Of a stretch of 9,949 nt of DNA, positions 1 through 7,471 are shown piece by piece. The translations under genes were made by a program, and so were the position numbers. This DNA is from an uncultured Chlorobiaceae bacterium (lineage in GTDB: Bacteria > Bacteroidota > Chlorobiia > Chlorobiales > Chlorobiaceae), in assembly GCA_903917955.1 (NCBI GenBank), contig CAIXCO010000247.1, positions 1 through 9,949 on the forward strand, written 5' to 3'. Every line of letters starts with the position of its first letter. The first letter of the stretch is position 1. A model generated the notes under the pieces. That model ran no database searches and had not been told where the DNA came from. It was given only the letters and a program-made list of their open reading frames with translations.

Positions 1-417
1 GTATCCTGCATCATCTATCAAGGCGGCTTCTGCCAATGCCTTGCGACCGGCTGCGTCAGCAATCACTACCCGGCACTGTGCATCAGCAAGAATCCATGCA
101 ATACGGCGCGGCGGATACGATGGATCAAGAGGCAGATAACAGGCTCCGAGCGAATTGATTCCAAGAATTGTGGCGACGGCAGTACAACTTCGTTCGATGT
201 GCAGGGCGACAATATCACCTTCGCCAATACCGGTCTCAATGAGGTACTCTGCAATGCCGCCGGCACGGTACCATAAATCGCTGAAGCTGAGTCGCTCCTC
301 TTTATCACTGACGGCAATGGAGTTGTTCTGTTGTTTTACTGTTGCTGTGAAATGGGCAAAGAGATTTCCCCTGCGCTGTAATTGATAATCCATGGCGTTT
401 CCAGCCCCTTCAAGCCA
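1..417 (-). other. Adenylation domain, N-terminal part only
   Basis: The last 139 visible residues begin an adenylation domain: A1 LSFSDLWYRA (from 2152) and A2 LGACYLPLDPSYPPRRI (from 2199). The window ends before A3 and all substrate-pocket residues, so the amino acid cannot be predicted. Confidence 0.93.
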
Positions 418-3400
418 GTTCTCTTCTTCCACTGTGAGCAACGGAAGCATGGAGAGTTTCGTGTCAGCCTGCGATTCGAGCAGAGCATCAAGCAGAACGG
501 TGAAGTGTTCTCCCATGCGTTGAATGCGCTCTTGATCATACATGGCGGAATAGTATTCACAGACGACGCTTATCTGATCGGGCAGATCTCGCATAAAGAT
601 GGAGATATCGTTCTTTCCATCGCCGCGTTCGATACCCGTAAGACGGAACGTCTCTTTATCATCAAGATCGCCCCCTTTACGTTCGGCATAGTTCATGTAT
701 GAAAGGGTCACCTCAGAGAGCAGCGTTCGTTCAGGCGCTGCCGGCGGGGCAAGCGCTTCAAGCAGCATACCGAGCGGGCATGCCCGGTGGCGCATCGCAT
801 CGGCAAGGTCAGTATGGACGCCTTTGATGAAACTCTCTACCGATTCGTTATCGTTGAAGGAAAATCGTAATGGAAGAAGTGACACCATCATGCCCGGTAC
901 ACCTGTTGCGCCGAGACTCTCCCTTGCGTCTACCGGAACAGAGATGACCAGTTCGTCACTACGGCAATATCGGGAAAGCAGCGCTGCCCATGCAGAGAGT
1001 ATGACGGTAAAGGGTGTTGTGCTGTGTGTGGCAGCATATCGGCGCAAGGCCTCAACACTTTTTTGTGGCAGGCTGAAGGCAACGCTGCCGCACTGCCACG
1101 TATGAAATGCCGGACGAGGACGATCAGAAGGCAGATCAAGTACCGGCAGGGGTAACGAAAAACGATCCAGCCAATAGAGTTTTGCGCTTTCAACAACTAC
1201 GATTCCCGCTCCTTTACGACTCCACCATGCGTAATCCTTGAGTTGCAAGGCCAGTGGTGGCAGTTTTTTTCCCGCATAGAGGTTACCAAGATCGCTTGCG
1301 AGCAATTCAAGGCTGAGACCATCGGCAAGGCTGTGATGGATATCGAAAAGGAGGGCTTCCGGTGTGCCGTCAGCTTTCTCGACCAGTTCGAAGCGTACCG
1401 GGGGAGCCGCTTCAAGGTCAAAGGGATGAACCCAGTTCCGACAAAAATCGGCTGTTATTCCATTTCTTGGGCAAATGCGTTTCAGTTGCATCCGGAGGTC
1501 GGAAAGTATCTCCATCTCCGGCTCGCTGCCATTGAGATGGAAACGGGTACGGAGGATTTCGTGACGCCTGGTGAGGGAGTCAAGGGCCGATGCAAGTCGA
1601 TCTGCGTTGCAGTTCGGCGGCAGCGAGAGCAGGTTCGGCAAGTTATAGGCAATGCTCTTTTCTGCAGCCATCTGGGCTCGAATGAGGGCCATTTGCTCCC
1701 AGCTCACGGGATAGCGACTCTTTACCGGTGCGCTTGAGGGGAGCTGGATATTTCGGGAGTTTGCAGCACTGTTTGCTTCATGGGAGTGGCGGCGCAGCCG
1801 TTCGGCCAGCATGGAGACTGTGCCGGACTCAACCAGATCGGTGAAGGTAACCGGATGTCCGAGATCTTTAATGATACGATCAATAATATCGATGCCTGAC
1901 ATCGAGTCTCCTCCGAGAGCATAGAAGTCGTCATCGAATTCAATTTCGTCATAGCCGAGTATCTCTGCCCATATCTCTGCCAAAGCCTTTTCCAGTGTTT
2001 TGGATTGTACTGAAGGTGCTGGTATGGAAGCAGTTTTATTTTCAGCTTTTTCGTCATAAAGCAGGGCAACCTGAGATGCTCCTGAAGCCAAAGCTCTTCG
2101 CCAATGGACGACAACCTCTTCGGGGGTCAGACTGTACTCGTCCAGTTTACCGTTGAGGATTCTTGCTGCCATGCCGATTTCTCCGATCTGACACCAGTCG
2201 ATGGCGAGTGTCGGCCGTCCCTCCCGCCGACGCCAGTCGGCAAAGGCGTCAAGGAAGAGATTTGCTGCAGCATAAGCCCCTGTTCCGGCCCGGCTTTCGA
2301 CTGCAGTCAGCGATCCGGAGAGAACAAAAGCCTGGAGCGGATCGTTACGCGTCAGAAGATCGAGATTGCGTGCTCCTGCAACCTTGGCTGCTGTCGACTG
2401 TGCAAACAATTCGGGGGTTTCGTTAACCAGCAGACGGCTGTCATCGAGACCGGCATTGTGCAGGACGGCTCTGACCGGTCCAAGTGTGCTGCGGACGTCG
2501 TCAAGCACTTCGGAAAGTTTTTGGAGATCACTGACGTCAACGCACCAGTGATGAATCGTCATGCCTTTTTCTGCAAGTGCTTCGAAAAGCTCGAAACGTC
2601 TGCGCGACTCACGGTCATCACCCGGAGCAGGTGCATGACGGGAGAGCAGCGCAAGTGATACGGCCCCTCCGAGAGCGAGTTCATCGGCAAGGAGCAGGGC
2701 AAGGCCTCCCGTACCGCCGCTGACGACACAGCATCCTGATGTCGGCCAGACCATGGCGGATGACGCCCCGATGGCGGGAAGCGGAACGAAAGTGCGAATC
2801 AGGCGTATGCCGGAGTGATCAAGAATAACCGGTGACTGCAGATGGTTCTTGAATGCGTGGAATTCCTGAAAAAGGGCGTCGATCGGCGCATCTGCATCCA
2901 GCTCAAGATAACGGGTTGAGAGCATCGGCTCTTCACGTTCCGCAACCATAACCAGTCCAGCCATAAGCGCGGTATCAGGCATCGGCAGGGAAGCGGAATG
3001 GCCGGCTTCAAGCGAATATGCTCCCCTGCCTGCCGCCAGAAGCTGCAATGGTTGATGCAGGTTGGCTGAAATGGTGCGAAGAACGGTTACGGTGCGTAAC
3101 CCGATATCCTCGCCCGGTGCGGGAATCAGCAGGATGCGATCGGCAGCGCCGTCTGCTATAGCCGTAACGACCTCATCGGTGATGGCAAAGGAGCCGCACG
3201 ATGCCAGGATACTTGCCTTTGCCAATGGGTGATCAGCCAGGCGCCGGTAAAGTTCACCCTCGCCGATGACAACAAGCCGGGAGTGGTATGACACGGTTTG
3301 CGCTATCTGATCAGGAATCCACAGAGGACAAGAGGGCTCCACCGGAACTTTCATCGCATCTTTCTGCTGAATTGCCCTGTTTACGGGCAAAATAAAACGC

Positions 3401-6400
3401 AACTCCCGGAACGCAATGCAGAGGGCTCCGCTTTCCATGTCGTAAAGCTGCACATCAGCCTTGATTCCCCCATCCGGCATCGGGGTTCTGACGGCCCGGG
3501 CAAACACGTTTGCTGGCAGCGGAAGGCAGACCAGAATCTCGGCGCAAGTTGCCGGCAGAAGCCCTGGACGGTCAAGTACCATGCTGACCGCGCTGTCGAG
3601 AAGTCCTGGATGGAGGTTTTGCAGGTTCAGGTCAGGATCGATGCTGGGAATTTCAAGGTGAGCAAACACTTCATTCCCCCTCTCTTTTCTCGCACGCAGA
3701 CAGTTCCAGCGGGCGCTGACTTGTATATCGCCATCAGGGTTCCCTGTTCGATCAGTTGTCGGCAAAAGTTCATGCATTTTCTGCATGATGTGCCGTGCAT
3801 CAAGAACGATTTCAGCCGGTATGGCTCCGAGATCGCCCAGAGTGGCTTCAGCAAAATTTTTCCAGCTTCCGTCGAGCATTCGTCCGCCCAGCGTGGCATG
3901 GTGGACGGAAGCATCGCGTTCAGCGAGCAGCAGACTGACACTGCCGGGCTTCAGTTGCGGGGTTTGCAGGGGACGAAGCCAGACAAGCTCTTTGATGGAA
4001 AACGCAGAGAATATTTCCTCCCGCATGTCAACACCTTTTCTGGCAATTGCAAAGAGAGGCAACACTCCCATGCCGACAAGGGTTGGGACTCCTGCAAGCA
4101 GATGTTCGGTAGCTGGCCAGAAGTTTGGAGAGTGCACATCCAGCCGATAACGGAGACCTTCGGGGGTATCGATTGGCAACTGGTGGTCGGTTGGTCTGAT
4201 TTCCTTCTGCGGCTCATGGCCATTTTTTACGGGACGGCAAGCGACTCTTTGCAGGGGAGTTGTTGCAAGGTGAACGCGTTTGGCGTGCTGTTCCGGTGGC
4301 ATGATGAGCTGCCCACCCTCAAGAAAGGAGTGTGCCGCCATGCGGGCTGAAGGTTCATCAGACGCGAGAGAATTGATCTGCGCAGTTGATAGCGATCTTT
4401 GCTGGCGCCCGAGTCTGCCGATCAGGCTGTTTTCAGCCTTTGTACCACAAAGAAAAGTTTCCAGTGCACCGAGCAGTTCCTTACGATCACGAACCCAGAA
4501 TACAAGCCGTTCGGAAAGGGAGTCGCGACCGCTGTTCAGGGTATAGGCAATGTCAGCAAGCGGGCCTGAGGGGTTCTCTCGAATCTGTTCAGCCAGAGCG
4601 GCAGAATAGGTGTGGAGTAATACAGGAGTTGCCGCAGAGAGCCCTATCACCGTCCATCCTGAATAGAGGGGTAGCGCTTTATTGATAACCGGCGGCGGAG
4701 CTTCTATGATTGCGTGAACATTTATTCCGCTCAGTCCGAAAGAACTGACGCCGGCGCGTCGGGGCGTGCCACGGTCAGGAAGAGAGAGCAGTTGACGGCA
4801 AACGTTTACCGGTGAATGCGCAAAGTCGATACGGGGGTTCGGTTGACTGAAGAACGGCTGAGGCGGAGCCTGGTCGTTTTTTACGCAGAGAACCGCACGA
4901 AGCAATCCAAGAGCACCGGCACAGGCGTCAAGATGGCCATAATTACCTTTTCCTGATCCGATCAAGGCAAAACCGGTTTCACTGGTTTCACGGCTGAATG
5001 CAAGACGAATACCCTCGATTTCTACGGGATCGCCTAAATGGGTGCCGGTACCATGTGCCTCGATATAGGAGATGGTGGAAAGTGGTACGCCGGCTTTGGC
5101 TGCTGCGGCGGTAATGACCTCTGACTGTGCTGTCGGATTGGGAGCTGCCATTCCGGTTGAAGCACCGTCCTGGTTGATTGCCGTTCCCAGAATTACGGCG
5201 TGTACGGGATCGCCATCGGCTTTAGCTCGCTCAAGAGTTTTCAGTAAAAAGACAACTGATCCCTCTCCTGAACCGGTGCCGTCAGCACTTTCGTCAAATG
5301 CATGGGTTCGGGCAGTTGATGATTCGATGGTGAAACGTGCTGTCGATGAGTGCGGTATCATCATCAATCTTGCGCCCCCGGCCAGTGCGGCAGTGCATTC
5401 GCCGCTGATGAGTGACTGACAAGCCAGATGTACGGCGGTCAGTGCTGATGAACATGCCGTATCGACAAGGGTTGCCGGTCCGCGCCAGTTGTGCAGAAAA
5501 GAGAGACGGGTGGCGACATTGGAGGGTACATTGTTGATAAAGAGCTGTTCGGCCCGCTCGGGGAGTACCCTCAAGGCATAATCGGTCCAGACTGTACCGT
5601 GACTTGTTGCGGCAAAGGTTCCAATCTTTTTATTGTCCAGCGACTTGCCACCATAACCGGCATCTTCAAGTGCCATTAGCGCCGTTTCAAGAAAAAGCCT
5701 CTGCTCGGGGTGAACCAGGGCGGCATCCGCAGGTGAAAGGCGAAACCGTTCAGGATCGAAATTGAAAATCTGCTCAAGCCAGGCGGCTTCCTGAAACTGT
5801 TCCGGGATTGTACTCCCGAGGGTATTGAGCATGGAGACGCTCTCCTTGAATCGATCCTCAGGTATCGGGCTGACTTTATCAACACCATTTGCGACATCTC
5901 GCCAGCATGCCTCCAGCGTCGTAGCTCCTGGAAGACGAACGCCAATACCAACGATTGCAATATGGCCGGTTGTTTTTGCTACTCGATCCTGTGTCGTATG
6001 CGGGTGATTGCGCTCTCTCTTTTCGTTTTTTTCATGAATACAGCGGGCCTGAGCGGCAATTGTCGTAACAGAAAAAAGGCGGGCAACACTGAAGACTCCG
6101 GGCCAATGGGATTCAAGCTTTTCATGCAGACGAACAAGCAGCAGCGAATTGCCCCCGGCATCAAAAAATCCGTCATCAACACTGAGCTCAGCGCCGGGCA
6201 GCAGTGCTTGCCACAATCCATGAATTCTGGCTTCAAGAGCACTCTGAAGGATTTCTGCAGGCTTTTCCGGGTGGCTTTGATTAAAAGAAAAAAGGGTGTC
6301 AAAGAGTGTGGAGCGAGTACAAAGAGCATCCAGTTCATCAAGCGTCATATCCTCGCTGTTTCGACGACTCGCCTCTTCGAGAAGAGAGATGTGGCGTGCA

Positions 6401-6744
6401 AGGTCACTCCAGCTTTCATGATGGCTCACAGCATCAAAAACCAGAGGCAGCGGGTTATCCTCCCCGGCGGCATTTATCTTTATACCGGTCACGAATCGCC
6501 CTTCCTGAACCTGCATTGACAAAACCTTTATATGTACCACCAGAAGCAGCGAACTGAACGTGATGCCATGTGTTTCAGCAAATGCTTTGAGACGACGGGT
6601 TTGAACGCTGTCAAGCAGATGCTCAATCACAATATGTTTGTTAGTGGAGGTGCTTGATGAGATGCCAGGACTCTCTTGAGAGAACCGTAGCGGAGGAAGC
6701 TCAGCAAGGAGTGTGCGCCAGAATTCGTGTGATGCAGTAGTCAT
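1..6744 (-). CDS. Hybrid trans-AT-type PKS-NRPS: half C - carrier - KS - DH - KR - carrier - C - A (3' end outside window)
   Basis: Giant cytoplasmic assembly-line enzyme; 2248 residues are visible and the frame leaves the left edge inside an adenylation domain. Domains by residue: half condensation domain 1-162; carrier 165-232 (Ser200); ketosynthase 261-683; AT-less linker 684-850; dehydratase-like 854-1130; ketoreductase 1150-1575; carrier 1582-1652 (Ser1614); condensation 1676-2100; adenylation from 2110. It should extend an acyl or aminoacyl chain by one malonyl-derived unit, reduce and perhaps dehydrate it, then couple it to an amino acid. No AT domain is fused. The ATG at 6744-6742 is chosen because no ATG, GTG or TTG lies between it and the in-frame stop at 6786-6784. 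It has no evident Shine-Dalgarno sequence. The gene follows the transferase stop by 22 bases, in the same operon. No frameshift or internal stop was found. Confidence 0.96.
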   Translation of the reverse strand, partial: MTTASHEFWRTLLAELPPLRFSQESPGISSSTSTNKHIVIEHLLDSVQTRRLKAFAETHGITFSSLLLVVHIKVLSMQVQEGRFVTGIKINAAGEDNPLPLVFDAVSHHESWSDLARHISLLEEASRRNSEDMTLDELDALCTRSTLFDTLFSFNQSHPEKPAEILQSALEARIHGLWQALLPGAELSVDDGFFDAGGNSLLLVRLHEKLESHWPGVFSVARLFSVTTIAAQARCIHEKNEKRERNHPHTTQDRVAKTTGHIAIVGIGVRLPGATTLEACWRDVANGVDKVSPIPEDRFKESVSMLNTLGSTIPEQFQEAAWLEQIFNFDPERFRLSPADAALVHPEQRLFLETALMALEDAGYGGKSLDNKKIGTFAATSHGTVWTDYALRVLPERAEQLFINNVPSNVATRLSFLHNWRGPATLVDTACSSALTAVHLACQSLISGECTAALAGGARLMMIPHSSTARFTIESSTARTHAFDESADGTGSGEGSVVFLLKTLERAKADGDPVHAVILGTAINQDGASTGMAAPNPTAQSEVITAAAAKAGVPLSTISYIEAHGTGTHLGDPVEIEGIRLAFSRETSETGFALIGSGKGNYGHLDACAGALGLLRAVLCVKNDQAPPQPFFSQPNPRIDFAHSPVNVCRQLLSLPDRGTPRRAGVSSFGLSGINVHAIIEAPPPVINKALPLYSGWTVIGLSAATPVLLHTYSAALAEQIRENPSGPLADIAYTLNSGRDSLSERLVFWVRDRKELLGALETFLCGTKAENSLIGRLGRQQRSLSTAQINSLASDEPSARMAAHSFLEGGQLIMPPEQHAKRVHLATTPLQRVACRPVKNGHEPQKEIRPTDHQLPIDTPEGLRYRLDVHSPNFWPATEHLLAGVPTLVGMGVLPLFAIARKGVDMREEIFSAFSIKELVWLRPLQTPQLKPGSVSLLLAERDASVHHATLGGRMLDGSWKNFAEATLGDLGAIPAEIVLDARHIMQKMHELLPTTDRTGNPDGDIQVSARWNCLRARKERGNEVFAHLEIPSIDPDLNLQNLHPGLLDSAVSMVLDRPGLLPATCAEILVCLPLPANVFARAVRTPMPDGGIKADVQLYDMESGALCIAFRELRFILPVNRAIQQKDAMKVPVEPSCPLWIPDQIAQTVSYHSRLVVIGEGELYRRLADHPLAKASILASCGSFAITDEVVTAIADGAADRILLIPAPGEDIGLRTVTVLRTISANLHQPLQLLAAGRGAYSLEAGHSASLPMPDTALMAGLVMVAEREEPMLSTRYLELDADAPIDALFQEFHAFKNHLQSPVILDHSGIRLIRTFVPLPAIGASSAMVWPTSGCCVVSGGTGGLALLLADELALGGAVSLALLSRHAPAPGDDRESRRRFELFEALAEKGMTIHHWCVDVSDLQKLSEVLDDVRSTLGPVRAVLHNAGLDDSRLLVNETPELFAQSTAAKVAGARNLDLLTRNDPLQAFVLSGSLTAVESRAGTGAYAAANLFLDAFADWRRREGRPTLAIDWCQIGEIGMAARILNGKLDEYSLTPEEVVVHWRRALASGASQVALLYDEKAENKTASIPAPSVQSKTLEKALAEIWAEILGYDEIEFDDDFYALGGDSMSGIDIIDRIIKDLGHPVTFTDLVESGTVSMLAERLRRHSHEANSAANSRNIQLPSSAPVKSRYPVSWEQMALIRAQMAAEKSIAYNLPNLLSLPPNCNADRLASALDSLTRRHEILRTRFHLNGSEPEMEILSDLRMQLKRICPRNGITADFCRNWVHPFDLEAAPPVRFELVEKADGTPEALLFDIHHSLADGLSLELLASDLGNLYAGKKLPPLALQLKDYAWWSRKGAGIVVVESAKLYWLDRFSLPLPVLDLPSDRPRPAFHTWQCGSVAFSLPQKSVEALRRYAATHSTTPFTVILSAWAALLSRYCRSDELVISVPVDARESLGATGVPGMMVSLLPLRFSFNDNESVESFIKGVHTDLADAMRHRACPLGMLLEALAPPAAPERTLLSEVTLSYMNYAERKGGDLDDKETFRLTGIERGDGKNDISIFMRDLPDQISVVCEYYSAMYDQERIQRMGEHFTVLLDALLESQADTKLSMLPLLTVEEENWLEGAGNAMDYQLQRRGNLFAHFTATVKQQNNSIAVSDKEERLSFSDLWYRAGGIAEYLIETGIGEGDIVALHIERSCTAVATILGINSLGACYLPLDPSYPPRRIAWILADAQCRVVIADAAGRKALAEAALIDDAGY
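445..1719 (-). other. Condensation (C) domain at the PKS-to-NRPS switch
   Basis: Amide-bond-forming domain. Motifs in order: YPVSWEQMALIRAQ (C1-like), RRHEILRTRF (C2), HHSLADG with His1803, His1804, Asp1808 and Gly1809 (C3, intact), YWLDRF and DLPSDRPRP (C4), GMMVSLLPLR (C5), CPLGMLLEAL (C6) and LLSEVTLSYMNY (C7). The catalytic second His is present. The donor should be the polyketide on Ser1614; the acceptor would be the amino acid activated by the next domain. Confidence 0.94.
1789..2001 (-). other. Second carrier domain of PKS-NRPS
   Basis: Thiolation domain with DDDFYALGGDSMSG; Ser1614 is the attachment site. It carries the reduced polyketide intermediate and hands it to the condensation domain immediately downstream. 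The GGDS form resembles NRPS carriers rather than the PKS type GxDSL, fitting a PKS-to-NRPS junction. Confidence 0.92.
2020..3297 (-). other. Ketoreductase (KR) domain
   Basis: NADPH-dependent reductase with a structural lobe (about 1150-1330) and a catalytic Rossmann lobe. The cofactor loop is SGGTGGLA (1342-1349), with Ala replacing the last usual Gly. Lys1454, Ser1478, Tyr1491 and Asn1495 (in GAYAAAN) form a complete catalytic set, so it should be active. The stereochemistry motif reads GLDDS and is ambiguous. Confidence 0.93.
3355..4185 (-). other. Dehydratase-like (DH) domain
   Basis: Double-hotdog region expected to dehydrate a beta-hydroxyacyl chain. His881 in EHLLAG matches the HxxxG part of the first active-site motif, but the Pro of HxxxGxxxxP is Val890. 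Asp1050 in HPGLLDSAVS matches the second catalytic residue, with Ser1054 where Gln or His is usual. The YGP motif is replaced by VSARW. The catalytic pair is present, yet the surroundings are unusual, so activity is uncertain. Confidence 0.7.
4195..4695 (-). other. KS-DH linker without acyltransferase
   Basis: About 165 residues join the KS to the dehydratase region. The segment shows the usual KS flanking linker (LADIAYTLNSGRDSLSERL at about 749-767, then KELLGALETFL) and ends with a post-AT-like stretch (TTPLQR). The roughly 300-residue AT core with its GHSxG serine motif is missing. This layout is typical of trans-AT modules. Confidence 0.8.
4696..5964 (-). other. Ketosynthase (KS) domain
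   Basis: Decarboxylative C-C bond former. It opens with HIAIVGIGVRLPGA, and all catalytic residues are present: Cys431 in DTACSS, His564 in EAHGTGT and His604 in GKGNYGH, with normal spacing (133 and 40 residues). It closes with FGLSGINVHAIIEAPP. It should be an active elongating KS, not a decarboxylating KSQ. Confidence 0.96.
6049..6252 (-). other. First carrier domain of PKS-NRPS
   Basis: Thiolation domain with VDDGFFDAGGNSLLLVRLHEKL; Ser200 is the phosphopantetheine site. No loading domain precedes it in this protein, so its acyl or aminoacyl group must be delivered by another protein. It directly precedes the ketosynthase that would use that group. Confidence 0.92.
6259..6744 (-). other. 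N-terminal half of protein resembles the second half of a condensation domain
   Basis: Residues 1-162 line up with the C-terminal lobe of condensation domains: FWRTLLAELPPL (like the YW..L motif), RRLKAFAETHGITFSSLLL, then PLPLVFD with a following W..L (C5-like) and STLFDTLFSFNQ (C7-like). The first lobe, with the catalytic HHxxxDG, is absent. The same protein's complete condensation domain shows the matching segments at residues 1844 onward (YWLDRF, ALRRYAATHS, LLPLRF). By itself this half cannot catalyse condensation; it may be a docking or structural remnant. Confidence 0.7.
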
Positions 6745-6766
6745 AATATAATAGCGTAGAGCATGT
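6741..6766 (-). promoter_or_regulatory. 22-base gap before the PKS-NRPS with a 7-codon reading frame overlapping its start
   Basis: After the transferase TGA, a tiny frame (ATG at 6764-6762, encoding MLYAIIL) ends in TGA at 6743-6741. That stop overlaps the PKS start as ATGA. The gap is AT-rich and has no purine-rich ribosome site at normal distance from the PKS ATG. The nearest AAGGAG (6804-6799) is about 55 bases upstream, inside the transferase gene. Coupled re-initiation is a plausible but unproven use. Confidence 0.4.
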
Positions 6767-7471
6767 TCAAATAAGTTGTTCGTTCATTCTTGTGAATGCT
6801 CCTTTTCCCTGCGGCCAGGCCAGTGCCAGTCGGTAAAGAGGGGAGGGCTGTTCACGCCACAGTGTCCATTGAGAGGAGGGCGATGCCCCTTTTTCATGAA
6901 TAGTGGCTTTGTTCATAGAGAGATCGATCTTTATGTCAGAGAATGGGAGGGAAAGCCCCCGTCCGTCAGCCTTCGCCACGGCTTCGCGTGCTGTCCATAA
7001 ATCGATAAATGCTTCACAGCGTTCATGAAGAGAGAGCGATGCAAGCATTGCTTGCTCTTCATGACTCAGACCATAGGCTGAAAAATTATTATGAGGAATA
7101 TTTTTGCGATCAATCGCCTCGACATCGACTCCGATATTTCCTGCTTGACTGAGAGCTACAGCAACCATGCCCGATGTATGCGAGAGTGTAATAGCCATAC
7201 TCATGCAGCCAGGCATATTGATGAAAGGTTTTCCCATCCTGTCATGATCGATAATCAGGGATGCTGGCGGCAGCTCCAAAGTTTGGCTGAGTGCAGTGCG
7301 GAGCAGGGCATGTGCCGCAGCATAGGCAATACGGTCTTTTTCCTGTCGGAACTGTCTGCAATGTGTCAGTTCTTTTTCATCAAGAAGTGCAAGCCATCGT
7401 GGAGGAGAGCTTGTTACTTCCTGAAACTCATGTGTCCATAGCCGGATGGTATGGCGATCAAGCATATTCAT
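6767..7471 (-). CDS. Sfp-type 4'-phosphopantetheinyl transferase
   Basis: Transfers the 4'-phosphopantetheine arm of coenzyme A to the conserved Ser of carrier domains, turning apo synthases into holo enzymes. The protein has 234 residues, usual for the two-lobed Sfp class. Motifs: GKPF (80-83), the SH pair in TLSHTSGMVAVAL (Ser97-His98), the metal-binding GVDVE (Asp116, Glu118), and WTAREAVAK (159-167) with Glu163 and Lys167. The family usually has KE where this has Arg162-Glu163, a conservative change. The chosen ATG (7471-7469) overlaps the NRPS stop as ATGA; a second ATG two codons later (7465) is also possible. No clear Shine-Dalgarno sequence precedes either, so translational coupling to the NRPS is likely. 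The natural targets are the carriers at Ser512 of the NRPS and Ser200 and Ser1614 of the PKS-NRPS. A longer frame reaching back to 7588 would overlap the thioesterase and adds nothing resembling the family. Confidence 0.95.
   Translation of the reverse strand: MNMLDRHTIRLWTHEFQEVTSSPPRWLALLDEKELTHCRQFRQEKDRIAYAAAHALLRTALSQTLELPPASLIIDHDRMGKPFINMPGCMSMAITLSHTSGMVAVALSQAGNIGVDVEAIDRKNIPHNNFSAYGLSHEEQAMLASLSLHERCEAFIDLWTAREAVAKADGRGLSLPFSDIKIDLSMNKATIHEKGASPSSQWTLWREQPSPLYRLALAWPQGKGAFTRMNEQLI
7468..7471 (-). promoter_or_regulatory. ATGA stop/start overlap between NRPS and transferase
   Basis: The TGA ending the NRPS (7470-7468) shares bases with the ATG of the transferase (7471-7469). With no clear Shine-Dalgarno sequence upstream, the layout suggests that ribosomes finishing the NRPS restart on the transferase. 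Confidence 0.75.

Noticed and set aside
2104..2658. 184-codon plus-strand frame, and similar ones at 1243-1737, 5962-6519 and 7291-7839
   Set aside because: All are antisense shadows of megasynthase or transferase coding sequence, with low-complexity or motif-free translations.
3298..4350. 350-codon open frame on the plus strand
   Set aside because: It lies antisense to the DH/linker part of the PKS-NRPS in codon register. Its translation shows no domain or motif, while the minus strand encodes a recognisable protein throughout.
1..6744. Possible frameshifts, because many short frames appear in other phases
   Set aside because: Codon-by-codon reading from 6744 to 1 stays open and keeps domain motifs in order in a single frame.
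6745..6770. Promoter-like TTGAAC and TATTAT before the PKS-NRPS
   Set aside because: The spacer is only about 11 bases, far from the 16-18 expected, and the genes look co-transcribed.
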